From VXNE01 sp963664635 (lineage in GTDB: Bacteria; Pseudomonadota; Gammaproteobacteria; Pseudomonadales; Azotimanducaceae): a stretch of 64,000 bases of DNA. Below the pieces are notes generated by a model, which was not told where the DNA came from, did no database searches, and worked only from the letters and a program-made list of their open reading frames with translations. The stretch is taken from contig OY761542.1 in the NCBI GenBank assembly GCA_963664635.1, forward strand, positions 3,100,001-3,164,000. The letters are read 5' to 3'. Below, piece by piece: positions 35,111 to 44,302 of this stretch (positions are counted from its first letter, which is position 1; every line of letters begins with the position of its first letter). Both the position numbers and the translations under genes were made by a program.

Positions 35111-35374
35111 GCAGATGTCTCCGGGTTCGAGAGGCCGCCGCAGGCGGCGCATCGGCCGCCGGGCCGGTCCCCGACTGTAGCGACCGTAGCCATCCACCCG
35201 CAACCGCCACCCTGTCCGAGGTGTTTCGGGCCGGCTGTATGCGCATGCGGCCACGGCCGGCCCGGTATCATCGGCGGGAGAGCGCCGCATGGCCGGCGAG
35301 AGGAGCCCCATGAGACCCGAACCGGCGGCCGCGGCCTGCGGCGCTACATCCGCACAGCGGGGTTAGCAGACACC

Positions 35375-36691
35375 GTGCGACGCATCGGGCAACTCGCCGT
35401 CATTACCGTGGCCGCCGGCGCGATCTACCCGTTGCTGTACCTGCGGCAGAACTTCGAAGTCTCCATGCTGGAGACGTTCGGCATCACGGCGTCGCAACTG
35501 GGCCAGTGCAACGCCCTGCTCGGCGTGCTCTTCGTCGTCACCTACCTGCCGAGCGGGTGGCTGGCGGACCGGGTGTCGCCGCGCTACCTGATGTCGCTGT
35601 CGCTGCTGTGCGCCGGTCTGCTCGGCGTCTGGTTCTCCGGCACGCCCTCCTTCGCACAACTGCAGCTCATCTACGCGGGCTGGGGGCTCGCCACCGGCCT
35701 CACCTTCTGGTCGGCCCACATCAAGGCAGTCGCCGTTCTCGCCAGGGGCGATGAACAGGGCCGGTTCTTCGGCATCCTCGACGGGGGCCGGGGACTGGTC
35801 GAGGCGCTGCTGGCGACGGTCGCGGTCGCGGCGTTCGCGTACTGGCTCGAAGGGCTGGGCGAGCCGACCGAGGCGGCGCTGCGCAAGGTCATCTGGCTGT
35901 ACGTCGGGAACATGCTCGCGCTGGCGCCCGTCGTCCTGTTCGTGGTCGACGACAGTCGCTCGGACGACGCCGGCCGCCACGCCGTGTCCCTCGCCCAGAC
36001 CGCGCGGGACCTGCGGATCGTCCTCGCCAAGCCCCAGGTCTGGCTGGCGGCCGTCTGCATCATGACCGGCTACCAGTTGTTCTTCGCCACCTACGCATTC
36101 TCCGCGTACCTGCAGCAGAACTTCGGGCTGACGGCGGTGACCGTCGGCACGATCACCGTCGCCAAGCTGTGGATGCGCCCAATCGGCGCCATCGGCGCGG
36201 GGTTCCTCGGCGACTACCTGAACCGCGAAAAGCTGCTGGCCGTGCTCCTCGTGCTCGGCTCCTGCGCGTTGGCGAGCCTGGCCGTGCTCCCCCTCGACGC
36301 CGCCACGGCGGTGCTGCTGCCGATCGTGCTGATCGTGGGTCTGGTGACCTACGCGGTACGGGGCATCTACTGGGCCACCCTGGAGAGCTGCGGCGTGCCC
36401 GACCGCGTCAAGGGGCTCGCCATCGGCGTGATCTCGCTGATCGGGTACGCGCCGGACATCTACCTGCCGCTGCTCCGGAGCGCGCTGGTAGACCGCCTGC
36501 CGGGCCAGTCCGGCTACAGCGTCTACTTTCTGGGGGTCGCGGCGTTCGGCCTCGTCGGAGCGGTGGCGGCCCGGCGCCTCGCGCGCCTTGCACACGACCG
36601 GCAACGCTCGGGGACTGGCCCGGCCCCAACCGTTCGACCACAGCAGACGCGCGTCGACGCCGTCGCGCCCGGTCACCCGCCCGGCGGATAG
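35375..36691 (+). CDS. MFS transporter, 438 aa (start uncertain)
   Basis: Twelve-helix major facilitator with the motif-A loop GWLADRVSPRYLM after helix 2 (about residues 58-70) and a second half-repeat GFLGDYLNREKLL. The general look is of a hexose-phosphate/glycerol-3-phosphate-like or nucleoside-like MFS; the substrate is unknown. The GTG at 35375 is the only usable start in frame (VRRIGQLAVITVAAGA), but similar-looking sequence continues upstream in the same frame (GGRGLRRYIRTAGLADT) with no ATG, while an ATG at 35310 in another frame stops soon. A one-base shift near 35340 cannot be excluded. The 3' end overlaps the convergent GMC gene by 19 bases. Confidence 0.78.
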   Translation: MRRIGQLAVITVAAGAIYPLLYLRQNFEVSMLETFGITASQLGQCNALLGVLFVVTYLPSGWLADRVSPRYLMSLSLLCAGLLGVWFSGTPSFAQLQLIYAGWGLATGLTFWSAHIKAVAVLARGDEQGRFFGILDGGRGLVEALLATVAVAAFAYWLEGLGEPTEAALRKVIWLYVGNMLALAPVVLFVVDDSRSDDAGRHAVSLAQTARDLRIVLAKPQVWLAAVCIMTGYQLFFATYAFSAYLQQNFGLTAVTVGTITVAKLWMRPIGAIGAGFLGDYLNREKLLAVLLVLGSCALASLAVLPLDAATAVLLPIVLIVGLVTYAVRGIYWATLESCGVPDRVKGLAIGVISLIGYAPDIYLPLLRSALVDRLPGQSGYSVYFLGVAAFGLVGAVAARRLARLAHDRQRSGTGPAPTVRPQQTRVDAVAPGHPPGG

Positions 36692-38325
36692 AGCTCCAGG
36701 CCCTCGTCGGCCCGCAGCAACGGCCGCCCGAGAATCATGTCGGCAGCCCGTTCCGCCACCATGATCGTCGGGGCGTTGAGGTTGCCGTTGGTGACGGCCG
36801 GGAAGATGGAAGAGTCGACCACCCGGAGCCGCTGGAGCCCACGCACGCGGCACTCCGGGTCGACCACCGCCGCGGCGTCGTCGGCGTCCCCCATCCTGCA
36901 GGCGCCCGCGGGATGGTAGGCGCTCTCGACGCTGCCGCGGACCCACTCATCGATCGCCGCGTCGCTCACCACCCCTTCCCCAGGCTGAAGCTCCTCGCCC
37001 CGGTACCGGGCGAGCGCCGGCTGGCCCACGATTCCGCGCAGCAGACGCACGCAGGCGCGCCAGGCGCGCATATCGTCCGCATGCGTGAGGTAGTTGAAGC
37101 GGATCCGCGGCGGATCGTCCACGTCGGACGACACGATGCGCACGTGGCCGCGGCTGCTCGGCCGGTTGTGCCCGAGATGCACCTGGAAGCCGTGGCCCCG
37201 CAGTGCCTGGGCGCCGTCGTAGCGCACGGCGGCGGGCAGGAAGTGGAGCTGCACGTCCGGCCACGCCCGGTCGGGGGCGGACCGCAGGAACGCACCGGCC
37301 TCGAAGTGGTTGGTGCTGCCGAGCCCGTCCCGGAACAGCAGCCAGCGCAGGCCGATACGGGCTCTGCCCAGCGGGTTCAGCCAGCCGTTCAGGGTGATGG
37401 GTTCGCGGCACCGATACTGGCAATAGACTTCCAGGTGATCCTGCAGGTTCTCGCCCACGCCGGGCAGCTCGTGCCGCAGCGGCACCCCGGCATCGGACAA
37501 TACGTCCGCGGGGCCGACCCCCGAGCGCTGCAGCAGCGCCGGCGAACCGATGGCGCCCGCCGCCAGGATGACCTCTCGCGTGGCATGGGCCTCGACAACG
37601 CGACCGCCGCGGCGCAAGCGGACGCCGGTCGCGACGCCGCCATCGCACAGGACCGCCTCCGCGGTCACGCCCGTCATCACGGACAGGTTCGGCCGGGTGC
37701 GGGCCGGCGCGAGGTAGGCGCGGGACGCCGACGCACGCACGCCGCCGTCGACGGTCATCGGCAGGGCGCCGAACCCCTCCTGCCGGTAGCCGTTGCAGTC
37801 GTCCGTGCGTGCGTAACCCGCCTCCCGTCCTGCCGCCACGAACGCGGCGTAGAGCGGATTGCGCCCGGCGTTGTTGCCGCCGCCCGTGCGCAGCGGCCCG
37901 TCGCCGCCGCGAAACGCGTCCGCCCCGCCCTGCCAGGTCTCGGCGCGCCGGAAGTACGGCAGGCAGTTGCGGTAGTTCCAGCCGGCCGCGCCGAGCGCTT
38001 CCCACGCGTCGAAGTCGCGCCCGTGTCCGCGCACGTACACCATGCCGTTGATGGACGAGGAACCGCCGAGCACCTTGCCCCGGGGGCAGTCGAGGCGCCG
38101 CCCCCCGAGGCCCGGCTCCGGTTCGGACACGAACCCCCAGTTGCATCGGCGGAGGTTCATCGCCTGCGAGAAGGCGGCCGGCATCCGGATGAAGAGGTGG
38201 TTGTCGCGTCCGCCCGCCTCCACGAGCAGCACCCGGCGCTCGGGAACCGCCGACAGCCGGTGCGCCAGGACGCAACCCGCCGAGCCGGCGCCAACCACGA
38301 TGTAGTCGTAGCCGGACCGCTGCAT
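36673..38325 (-). CDS. GMC-family FAD oxidoreductase (choline/alcohol dehydrogenase-like), 550 aa
   Basis: The FAD ADP-binding motif VGAGSAGCVLAHRL starts at residue 11. The GMC signature 1 region CPRGKVLGGSSSINGMVYVRG (about 79-99) and signature 2 region (ILAAGAIGSPALLQRSGVGP) are present, and the catalytic His is in YHPAGACRMG near 498. These enzymes oxidise alcohols, choline or sugars, passing electrons to quinones or O2. Length is normal. It is followed at ten bases by an alpha/beta hydrolase gene on the same strand, so the two form a likely unit with the downstream hydrolases. Confidence 0.93.
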   Translation of the reverse strand: MQRSGYDYIVVGAGSAGCVLAHRLSAVPERRVLLVEAGGRDNHLFIRMPAAFSQAMNLRRCNWGFVSEPEPGLGGRRLDCPRGKVLGGSSSINGMVYVRGHGRDFDAWEALGAAGWNYRNCLPYFRRAETWQGGADAFRGGDGPLRTGGGNNAGRNPLYAAFVAAGREAGYARTDDCNGYRQEGFGALPMTVDGGVRASASRAYLAPARTRPNLSVMTGVTAEAVLCDGGVATGVRLRRGGRVVEAHATREVILAAGAIGSPALLQRSGVGPADVLSDAGVPLRHELPGVGENLQDHLEVYCQYRCREPITLNGWLNPLGRARIGLRWLLFRDGLGSTNHFEAGAFLRSAPDRAWPDVQLHFLPAAVRYDGAQALRGHGFQVHLGHNRPSSRGHVRIVSSDVDDPPRIRFNYLTHADDMRAWRACVRLLRGIVGQPALARYRGEELQPGEGVVSDAAIDEWVRGSVESAYHPAGACRMGDADDAAAVVDPECRVRGLQRLRVVDSSIFPAVTNGNLNAPTIMVAERAADMILGRPLLRADEGLELYPPGG

Positions 38326-38335
38326 GGGCGGGCCG

Positions 38336-39256
38336 TTACCGCCCGAGGTGCTCGCGCACGAACTCGCGCTGCACGCGGCCCATCTCTTCGGCGCCCTCGG
38401 AGAGCCACACGATGTGCCCGCCCTCCTCCAGGGTGTGGAGCCTCGAGTCCGGGATCAGGCGGTGGGCCGTCTCCGCGTGCTCGTAGTCGACATCGCCGTC
38501 GCGGCGCCCGTGACAGATCAGTGTCGGACACTGGATCTGCTCGAGCGGCAGCGGGCCTTCGATGCGCGCGAACTGCGTCAGGTCGTTCTCGAGTCCGGCC
38601 CGGCGCGCTCCGTAGGGCGCCAGGCTCTGCTGGAGGTGCCCCGCGAATGCGAAGCGTACCGGGTCGTCCAGGACGCGCCGCGCCTCGGCCTCGCGTTGCG
38701 CCGCGTCGAACGTGCTCGATTGGACGAGGAGCTGCTTCACGGTCGTCCGCGGGAAACGGTCGAACATCCAGGTCTGCAGCCTCGAGCCCGTATCGGAGAA
38801 CACCATCGCCCGCGCCCAGGCCGGGACGTGGACCGGGTAGACCGTCGTCACGGCGCAGGTGAGGACCACGGCGGCGACGCGGTCGGGGTGCCGTCCCGCG
38901 AAGTGGATGGCAGGCGGCCCGCCCGCCGACGCGCCGTAGACGGCGACCCGGTCTATCCCGAGCGCGTCGAGCAGGGCCGCCATGGCATCGGCCTGCTCTT
39001 CGAAGGTCCGGCCGGTGGCGAGGGGCGTGCGCAGGTAGCCGGGGCGCGAGACGCAGATCGTCCCGAAATCCCGGAACGTCGCGGCGGCGACCAGTCTGCC
39101 CTGGTCGTAGCCGCCCGGCCCGCCGTGCACGCACAGCACGAACGGCGCCGCTCCCTCCGTGGCGTACTCCATCGGACCCCGGGCCGTCGCGGCGACCTCG
39201 GAGCCCTGGTTCAGTTCCCGCACCAGGCGCTCGCGCCACTTCCGCACTCCAAACAT
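38336..39256 (-). CDS. alpha/beta hydrolase, 306 aa
   Basis: Serine hydrolase with oxyanion motif HGGPGGYDQG at 44-53, nucleophile S110 in VYGASAGGPP, a likely acid Asp in GRRDGDVDY, and catalytic His in EEGGHIVW. The G-A-S-A-G-G elbow followed by P-P-A-I-H-F is typical of proline iminopeptidase/lactonase-like hydrolases. No signal peptide. It lies immediately upstream of the GMC oxidoreductase on the same strand (ten-base gap). Substrate unknown. Confidence 0.87.
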   Translation of the reverse strand: MFGVRKWRERLVRELNQGSEVAATARGPMEYATEGAAPFVLCVHGGPGGYDQGRLVAAATFRDFGTICVSRPGYLRTPLATGRTFEEQADAMAALLDALGIDRVAVYGASAGGPPAIHFAGRHPDRVAAVVLTCAVTTVYPVHVPAWARAMVFSDTGSRLQTWMFDRFPRTTVKQLLVQSSTFDAAQREAEARRVLDDPVRFAFAGHLQQSLAPYGARRAGLENDLTQFARIEGPLPLEQIQCPTLICHGRRDGDVDYEHAETAHRLIPDSRLHTLEEGGHIVWLSEGAEEMGRVQREFVREHLGR

Positions 39257-39393
39257 CGCCGTGTGTCCTCGGTCGTTTCCCCTTCAGCCGCCGGGCGACC
39301 AGGTCAGCCCCAGCCTGAAGCGCCGGCCCCTGGCCGTGTGTCAAGCAGCGCGCGGAACGAGGGCGCTCCGCGGTCAGCAAGACAACTGGCGCG

Positions 39394-40476
39394 CTACCCG
39401 CCCTGGCCCAGCGACTCCGCGAACCCCTGGATGTCCCGGATCGTCGCCCGATAGACATGCGGCACCAGCGCCGGGCTCTCGGTATCCGAGCCATGGTACG
39501 TACCGTTCACCGTGCGGCTCGCGGTGGGGACGCCGGCGGCCATCAAACGGCGGGCATAGATCAGCCCCTCGTCCCGCAGGGGATCGAGCTCGTTCACCGA
39601 GACGGTGTGCGGCGGGAGCCCCACGAGATCCTCCACCCGCGCCTGGTACGGCCAGGCGAGCGGATCGTCGACGTGCTCCCCGCTGGGGTCGTAGATCTTG
39701 ACCAGGGCCTGACATATCGCGGCATCGAGCTGGTAGCCGCCGTTCTCGCGCCACGACACGAGCTCCGGGGGCGCCGGGTCGAACGTTCCCGCGATGTACG
39801 GGCAGCACGAGTAGATTCCGGCGATCTCGTCGATCCAGCCTTCCCGCTTCGCCTTCAACGCGACGGCGAGACACAGGTTGCCGCCGCCGGACTCGCCGGA
39901 GACGACCAGGTGCGAGATGCCGAGCGCGGCCCGGTTCCGGTACGCCCACCGCGTGCCCGTGGCGCAGTCGTCGAGCCCGGCCGGAAACGGATGGTCGCCG
40001 AGCTTGCCGGCGCCGTTGCGGAACTCCACGCCGACGACGCAGAGCCCCGTCGCGGCCAGTTCGTCACGCCAGTGCACGAACAGGGGATCCGCCGCCGCGC
40101 ACATCACCATGGCGCCGCCGTGGGTGTGGACGATGCCCGGCAGGACGCCGTCGCGGTCCGCCGGTTCGTGGATGAAGAGCGGGATCTCGTTGCCGTCGAC
40201 GCCCGCGATCACCTCCGTCCGCCGACGGATCCCCTCCACCGGGGGAACGGCGACGAAGGTCTCCGCGTAGACGGCGTCGACCTCCGCCTCCATGGCGGCC
40301 GCGTAGGCGAGCAGCTCTTCATACGAAGAGTCGGGGCCGATGGCTTGCGGCTGGTCCAGCACCTCGTCGATTCCGGCGACCGCCGGGAGCACGGCCGGAT
40401 CGAGGCGGGGATCGGTGGCGAGGGTGCGTTCGGGGTTGCCCAGCTTGCCCGGCAGATGGATGGTGGGTGTGGTCAT
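39394..40476 (-). CDS. alpha/beta hydrolase fold-3 (acetyl-hydrolase-like), 360 aa, downstream copy of a tandem pair
   Basis: HSL-family esterase: HTHGG at 118-122 in place of H-G-G-G, nucleophile S196 in VSGESGGGN, acid Asp in NELDPLRDEG, His in VNGTYHG. The start MTTPTIHLPGKLGNP at 40476 has GAGGAG upstream and matches the paralogue. It shares most residues with the gene at 40540-41613, with clusters of differences rather than uniform drift. The two are separated by about 60 bases and form a head-to-tail duplication. They probably act on acylated small molecules, perhaps together with the GMC oxidase. Confidence 0.9.
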   Translation of the reverse strand: MTTPTIHLPGKLGNPERTLATDPRLDPAVLPAVAGIDEVLDQPQAIGPDSSYEELLAYAAAMEAEVDAVYAETFVAVPPVEGIRRRTEVIAGVDGNEIPLFIHEPADRDGVLPGIVHTHGGAMVMCAAADPLFVHWRDELAATGLCVVGVEFRNGAGKLGDHPFPAGLDDCATGTRWAYRNRAALGISHLVVSGESGGGNLCLAVALKAKREGWIDEIAGIYSCCPYIAGTFDPAPPELVSWRENGGYQLDAAICQALVKIYDPSGEHVDDPLAWPYQARVEDLVGLPPHTVSVNELDPLRDEGLIYARRLMAAGVPTASRTVNGTYHGSDTESPALVPHVYRATIRDIQGFAESLGQGG

Positions 40477-40539
40477 GCGGTCTCCTCGGTCTGCGTTGCG
40501 AATCGTGGGAGCGGCTGACCGCCCCCAACCCAAAGTCCC

Positions 40540-41613
40540 CTAACCCAGAGAGGACGCGAACCCAGCGATATCGCGCACGGTCGCCCGATAGACATGCGGC
40601 AGCAGTGCCAGGCTCTCCGTGTCCCCGCCGTGGTGCGTACCGTTCACGGTGCGACTCGCGGTCGGGACGCCGGCGGCCATCAGGCGGCGGGCGTAGATCA
40701 GCCCCTCGTCCCGCAGGGGATCGAGCTCGTTGACCGAGACGGTGTGCGGTGGGAGCCCCGCGAGATCCTCCACCCGCGCCCGGTACGGCCAGGCGAACGG
40801 ATCGTGGACGTGCTCCCCGCTGGGGTCGTACACCTTTACGAGCGCCTGGCACATCGCGGGATCGAGCTGGTAGCCGCCGTTTTCGCGCCACGACACGAGC
40901 TCCGGGGGCGCCGGGTCGAACGTTCCCGCGATGTACGGGCAGCACGAGTAGACGCCCGCGATCTCGTCGATCCAGCCTTCCCCCTTCGCCTTCAGCGCGA
41001 CGGCGAGGCACAGGTTGCCGCCGCCGGACTCGCCGGAGACGACGACGTGCGAGATGCCGAGCGCGGCGCGGTGCTCGTACGCCCACCGCGTGCCCGTGGC
41101 GCAGTCGTTGAGCCCGGCCGGAAACGGATGGTCGCCGAGCTTGCCGGCGCCGTTGCGGAACTCCACGCCGACCACGCAGAGTCCCGTCGCGGCCAGTTCG
41201 TCACGCCAACGCACGTACTGGGGGTCGGCCGCCGCGCACAGGACCATGCCGCCGCCGTGGGTGTGGAGGATGCCCGGCAGGACGCCATCGCGGTTCGCGG
41301 GTTCGTGGATGAAGAGCGCGATGTCGTTGCCGTCAACGCCCTCGATCACCTCGGTGCGCCGGCGGATCCCCTCCAACGGGGGCATGACGCCGAAGGTCTC
41401 CGCGTAGATGACGTCGAACTCCGCCTCCATGGCGGCCGCATAGGCGACCGCCGCTTCGTACGAAGAGTCGGAGCCAGCTGTCGCCGGCTGGTCCAGCGCG
41501 CCGTCCATCTCCGCGACCGCCGGGAGCAGGGCGGGATCGAGGCGGGGATCGGTGGCGAGGGTGCGTTCGGGATCGCCCAGCTTGCCGGGCAGATGGGTTG
41601 TGGATGCGGTCAT
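40540..41613 (-). CDS. alpha/beta hydrolase fold-3, 357 aa, upstream copy of a tandem pair
   Basis: Same catalytic scheme as its neighbour (HTHGG, VSGESGGGN, NELDPLRDEG, VNGTHHG), with differences mainly at the N-terminal cap (about residues 33-80), which forms the substrate entrance in this family. GAGGAGGCC precedes the ATG at 41613. A tandem duplication with change concentrated in the cap suggests differing substrates (inference). A short gap separates it from the small membrane gene upstream. Confidence 0.9.
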   Translation of the reverse strand: MTASTTHLPGKLGDPERTLATDPRLDPALLPAVAEMDGALDQPATAGSDSSYEAAVAYAAAMEAEFDVIYAETFGVMPPLEGIRRRTEVIEGVDGNDIALFIHEPANRDGVLPGILHTHGGGMVLCAAADPQYVRWRDELAATGLCVVGVEFRNGAGKLGDHPFPAGLNDCATGTRWAYEHRAALGISHVVVSGESGGGNLCLAVALKAKGEGWIDEIAGVYSCCPYIAGTFDPAPPELVSWRENGGYQLDPAMCQALVKVYDPSGEHVHDPFAWPYRARVEDLAGLPPHTVSVNELDPLRDEGLIYARRLMAAGVPTASRTVNGTHHGGDTESLALLPHVYRATVRDIAGFASSLG

Positions 41614-41648
41614 GAGGCCTCCTCGGCCTTAACGTGGCGATTCGTGGG

Positions 41649-42083
41649 TCAGACGCCGTCGCCAGCGCCCCTGAGCAACGCCACTCCCGTCGCGCCGCAC
41701 AGCAGCGGCAGTCCCGCGTCGATGACCATCCACACGAGGGACGCCGTCTCCGGTCCCGCCGCCGTGTAGCCCGGGCTCAGGAGATTGAACCAGCTCCACA
41801 GCAGCAGGACGCCGACGAACAGGAAGCCGAAGAAGAGCGCGTTGGCGGCGAGGAACTCGCGCGTCACCGGTCCGTCGCCCTCGAGGTCCACCGCGCGCTT
41901 GCGGCGCCAGGCGAGCAGCGCGCCGAGCGCGACCGCGACGACCATCAGGGGATCGAGCACCTCCCAGACGGGACTGTAGGGCTGGCCTTCGGCCGAGACG
42001 TGGTACAGCGGTTCGACCACCGTGTGGACCGCGATGACGACCGCCACCGCGATGAAGAAAACGCCACCGATTCGCGCCGCCAT
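41649..42083 (-). CDS. small integral membrane protein, four helices, 144 aa
   Basis: Four hydrophobic segments (about residues 4-22, 40-58, 78-100 and 113-138) separated by short polar loops such as WRRKRAVDLEGDGPVTRE. The start MAARIGGVFFIAVAVVIAVH at 42083 avoids a long non-hydrophobic extension. It does not match any family I recognise, although the layout is like small unnamed membrane proteins of uncultured proteobacteria. Located between the PP-loop gene and the tandem hydrolases, all on the minus strand. Confidence 0.65.
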   Translation of the reverse strand: MAARIGGVFFIAVAVVIAVHTVVEPLYHVSAEGQPYSPVWEVLDPLMVVAVALGALLAWRRKRAVDLEGDGPVTREFLAANALFFGFLFVGVLLLWSWFNLLSPGYTAAGPETASLVWMVIDAGLPLLCGATGVALLRGAGDGV

Positions 42084-42156
42084 GGTCCACAGACCCCCCA
42101 ACAGTTCCCGCCGACTAAACCACGTCGCGCCGGCGTCCGCAACGGAGGCGACGGCA

Positions 42157-42849
42157 TCAGGAGGCGGCCGGGGCGTCCTTCGGCAGCAGGTCGTGGAAGA
42201 AGAAGCCGTCGCGCCGCACGGTCGCCCCGGGCGAGAAGGCGATCGGCCGCGCGAACCCGGGGCCGTCGTGGACGAAGGTGTGGAATTCGCCGTTCTCGCC
42301 ACAGGGGTCGACGGCGGGCGGCAGGTCCGCAAGGAATGCGCCGTCGAACGGCCGCCCGACGAACGACACGTCCAGGACGCTGGAGTCGACGCATACGGTC
42401 ACCGCTCGGAACCCCGCCTCGATGAACGTCCGAGCGAGGGCGGGCGTTGGCCGCTCCCACAGCGGAAAGAGCCCCTGCAGTCCGCTCGCGGCGAGCTGCC
42501 GCTCCCGATACTCCCGCAGATCCTCAAGGAAGATGTCGCCGAAGGCGACGCGTTCGATGCCCCGTTCGCGGAACGCGCCGAACGCCTCGCCCATGGCTCT
42601 CTCGTAGATGGCGTTGGACGAAGGCACCGGAACGACGACTTCCCTCACCGGGAGCCCCAGGGACGCCGCCTGGCCGCGCAGCAGGGTCCGCCGCACGCCG
42701 TGCATGCTGACCCGGTCATAGGCGTCGGTCACGGTCGCCAGCAACTCGACGACCCGGTACCCGGCGGCCCGCCGGAGCTCGTGGAGCGCCATCACGCTGT
42801 CCTTGCCCCCGCTGAAGCACAGGACGATCTCTTCCGGCCTACTGCTCAA
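42157..42849 (-). CDS. PP-loop ATPase, diphthine-ammonia-ligase-like, 230 aa
   Basis: The PP-loop motif LCFSGGKDSVMAL places SGGKDS at 13-18, and FGDIFLEDLREYRERQLAASG (about 97-117) is the second family signature of the adenine nucleotide alpha-hydrolase group (PF01902). In eukaryotes and archaea this family makes diphthamide. Bacteria lack that pathway, so the bacterial members are thought to adenylate other substrates. The start is a TTG at 42847-42849 preceded by AAGGA; no ATG or GTG fits. An AT-rich promoter-like stretch lies upstream. Confidence 0.85.
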   Translation of the reverse strand: MSSRPEEIVLCFSGGKDSVMALHELRRAAGYRVVELLATVTDAYDRVSMHGVRRTLLRGQAASLGLPVREVVVPVPSSNAIYERAMGEAFGAFRERGIERVAFGDIFLEDLREYRERQLAASGLQGLFPLWERPTPALARTFIEAGFRAVTVCVDSSVLDVSFVGRPFDGAFLADLPPAVDPCGENGEFHTFVHDGPGFARPIAFSPGATVRRDGFFFHDLLPKDAPAAS

Positions 42850-42913
42850 TACTGATCCTTATAATTCATACTCGTACAGAAGATATCTCGTGTCTTGTAA
42901 CAAGTGTAGCCCA

Positions 42914-43068
42914 AGGGACACCCACCGAGGACGGGCCACGCGGACCTCACGAAACGCCGCCACGCTGCCGCAGGCGGTACAGGAAAAGTGACACCCACTG
43001 TTCACGACAAGTGACACCCACTGAGGGCCGGCCACGCGGACCTCACGGCACGCCGCCGCGACGCCGCG
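42914..43068. repeat. paired REP-like repeats with a GACACCCAC core
   Basis: Two copies of a unit, AGGGACACCCACCGAGG plus GGCCACGCGGACCTCACG and an ACGCCGCC tail (42914-42970) and GTGACACCCACTGAGGG plus GGCCACGCGGACCTCACG and an ACGCCGCC tail (43011-43068), are separated by a third partial unit GTGACACCCACTGTTCACG. The first carries, inverted, the same core as the tandem array at 300-455. The second covers the last codons and stop of the DUF2235 gene. Nothing else is visible in the 190 bases between the neighbouring genes apart from the PP-loop promoter region. Confidence 0.8.
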
Positions 43069-44182
43069 CGCGCCACCACCAGGGGAAGCGGTAGCGCCGC
43101 AAGCCGCTGATCCCCTCGATGGGGGGACTCGACCGGCGCGCGTCGAGCCAGAGCCGGAAGCGCAGGTCGCGCAGGGCGGGAGGCCGGTAGTCCGCGACGC
43201 CGTCGATGCGCAGCTTGGCGGCGTAGTGCAGGACCGGCAGTCCGGCGTCCGCATCCTCCTTCGTCCGGACGTGCACCTGCCGCGTGTCGCGCGGGAACAG
43301 CGCCGATCCGCCGTCGGCGTGCAGCGGTGCGTCGAACCTCGGCTCGACGGACAGGTCGTCCACCGCGATCTCGGTGCCGCCCGCCCCGCGCAGGCGCTCG
43401 ACGCTCGCGCCATCGCCGACGACCAGCGCGGCGCCGAGGGCTGTCCGGCAGCGGCCGATCATGTACTCGAGCACGACATCGGACAGCCCGTCGTTCCAGT
43501 AGCCGCCGCCGACGTCGCTGTGCACGCCCGGGAACCAGATCTCCGTCACCCGTTCCCGATCGGCGGGCTCCACCTGGATCAGCGTCGGCGAGAACGCTTC
43601 CCGATCCTCGTCGATGGCGACGGCGTGCACCGCCCTACGCACCCGGGCGTGCAGCCCGCCCGCTTCCATCGCGACCTCACCGCCCAGCAAGCCTCCCATC
43701 GACGCGACCGTGTCGAAGACGCCGAGAAAGTCCACGGACCGCCGCTCTTCGGCCTCGAGGAGCAGCGTCGCGAACTTGCGGGCCAGCGCCGCCCCGCGGC
43801 TGAAACCGAACAGGACGATCCGGTCGCCCGGCTCGTACACCGCCGCGAGGTCCGCGGCGGCTTCCTCGAGAATCTGCTGGGCATCGCTGAATGTCGGTGC
43901 GAGGGCCAGGTTCACCACGCGGCGTCCCGCCGAATACAACCTGCCGAGCAGCGGCACCGTGCCGCCGTCCTGACGCGTCCCGATCCCGTTGTAGTAGAAC
44001 GCCCTCTGCCTTTCGCCGGCGGGAGCGGCGTCCGGCGGCCGCGGGTCGATCCCGCCGCCAAGCAGCAGGTGCAGCTTCAGGATGTTGCTGATGCTCTCGT
44101 CCTGCCGGAAGCCCTCGGCGTCCGCCGGTTCGTTGCCCGTGCCGTCGAAGCTGAAGATCAGGGTGTTGCCGACTTGTGCCAT
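43043..44182 (-). CDS. DUF2235 alpha/beta hydrolase (Tle1-like phospholipase fold), 379 aa
   Basis: The opening LIFSFDGTGNEP is the DUF2235 signature, the nucleophile S128 is in FGFSRGAALARKFA, VFDTVAS (about 156-162) supplies an Asp, and the His lies in PGVHSDVGGGYW. This family includes type VI secretion phospholipase effectors (Tle1), but no VgrG, PAAR or immunity gene is near, so a housekeeping or unlinked hydrolase is equally likely. GGGGAA precedes the ATG. The last codons, RRGGVP, are written in a dispersed repeat, so its true end has probably been altered by repeat insertion. Confidence 0.85.
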   Translation of the reverse strand: MAQVGNTLIFSFDGTGNEPADAEGFRQDESISNILKLHLLLGGGIDPRPPDAAPAGERQRAFYYNGIGTRQDGGTVPLLGRLYSAGRRVVNLALAPTFSDAQQILEEAAADLAAVYEPGDRIVLFGFSRGAALARKFATLLLEAEERRSVDFLGVFDTVASMGGLLGGEVAMEAGGLHARVRRAVHAVAIDEDREAFSPTLIQVEPADRERVTEIWFPGVHSDVGGGYWNDGLSDVVLEYMIGRCRTALGAALVVGDGASVERLRGAGGTEIAVDDLSVEPRFDAPLHADGGSALFPRDTRQVHVRTKEDADAGLPVLHYAAKLRIDGVADYRPPALRDLRFRLWLDARRSSPPIEGISGLRRYRFPWWWRARRRGGVP

Positions 44183-44302
44183 GGGAGTTCCCCGAGGTCG
44201 GGCGAAAGATAGCGCACCGCGGATGGGCTCGGCGCGACGGCCATCGCGTGTGGTTTGGGGGCACCATTGACAGGAATACATATAAAAATACATATTGCGG
44301 TC

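Noticed and set aside
42157..42849. Diphthamide synthesis in a bacterium
   Set aside because: The PP-loop protein matches that family, but bacteria lack diphthamide. The name reflects homology only.
43043..44182. Type VI secretion effector
   Set aside because: The DUF2235 fold is compatible, but no VgrG, PAAR, Hcp or immunity gene is near, so an effector role is not supported.
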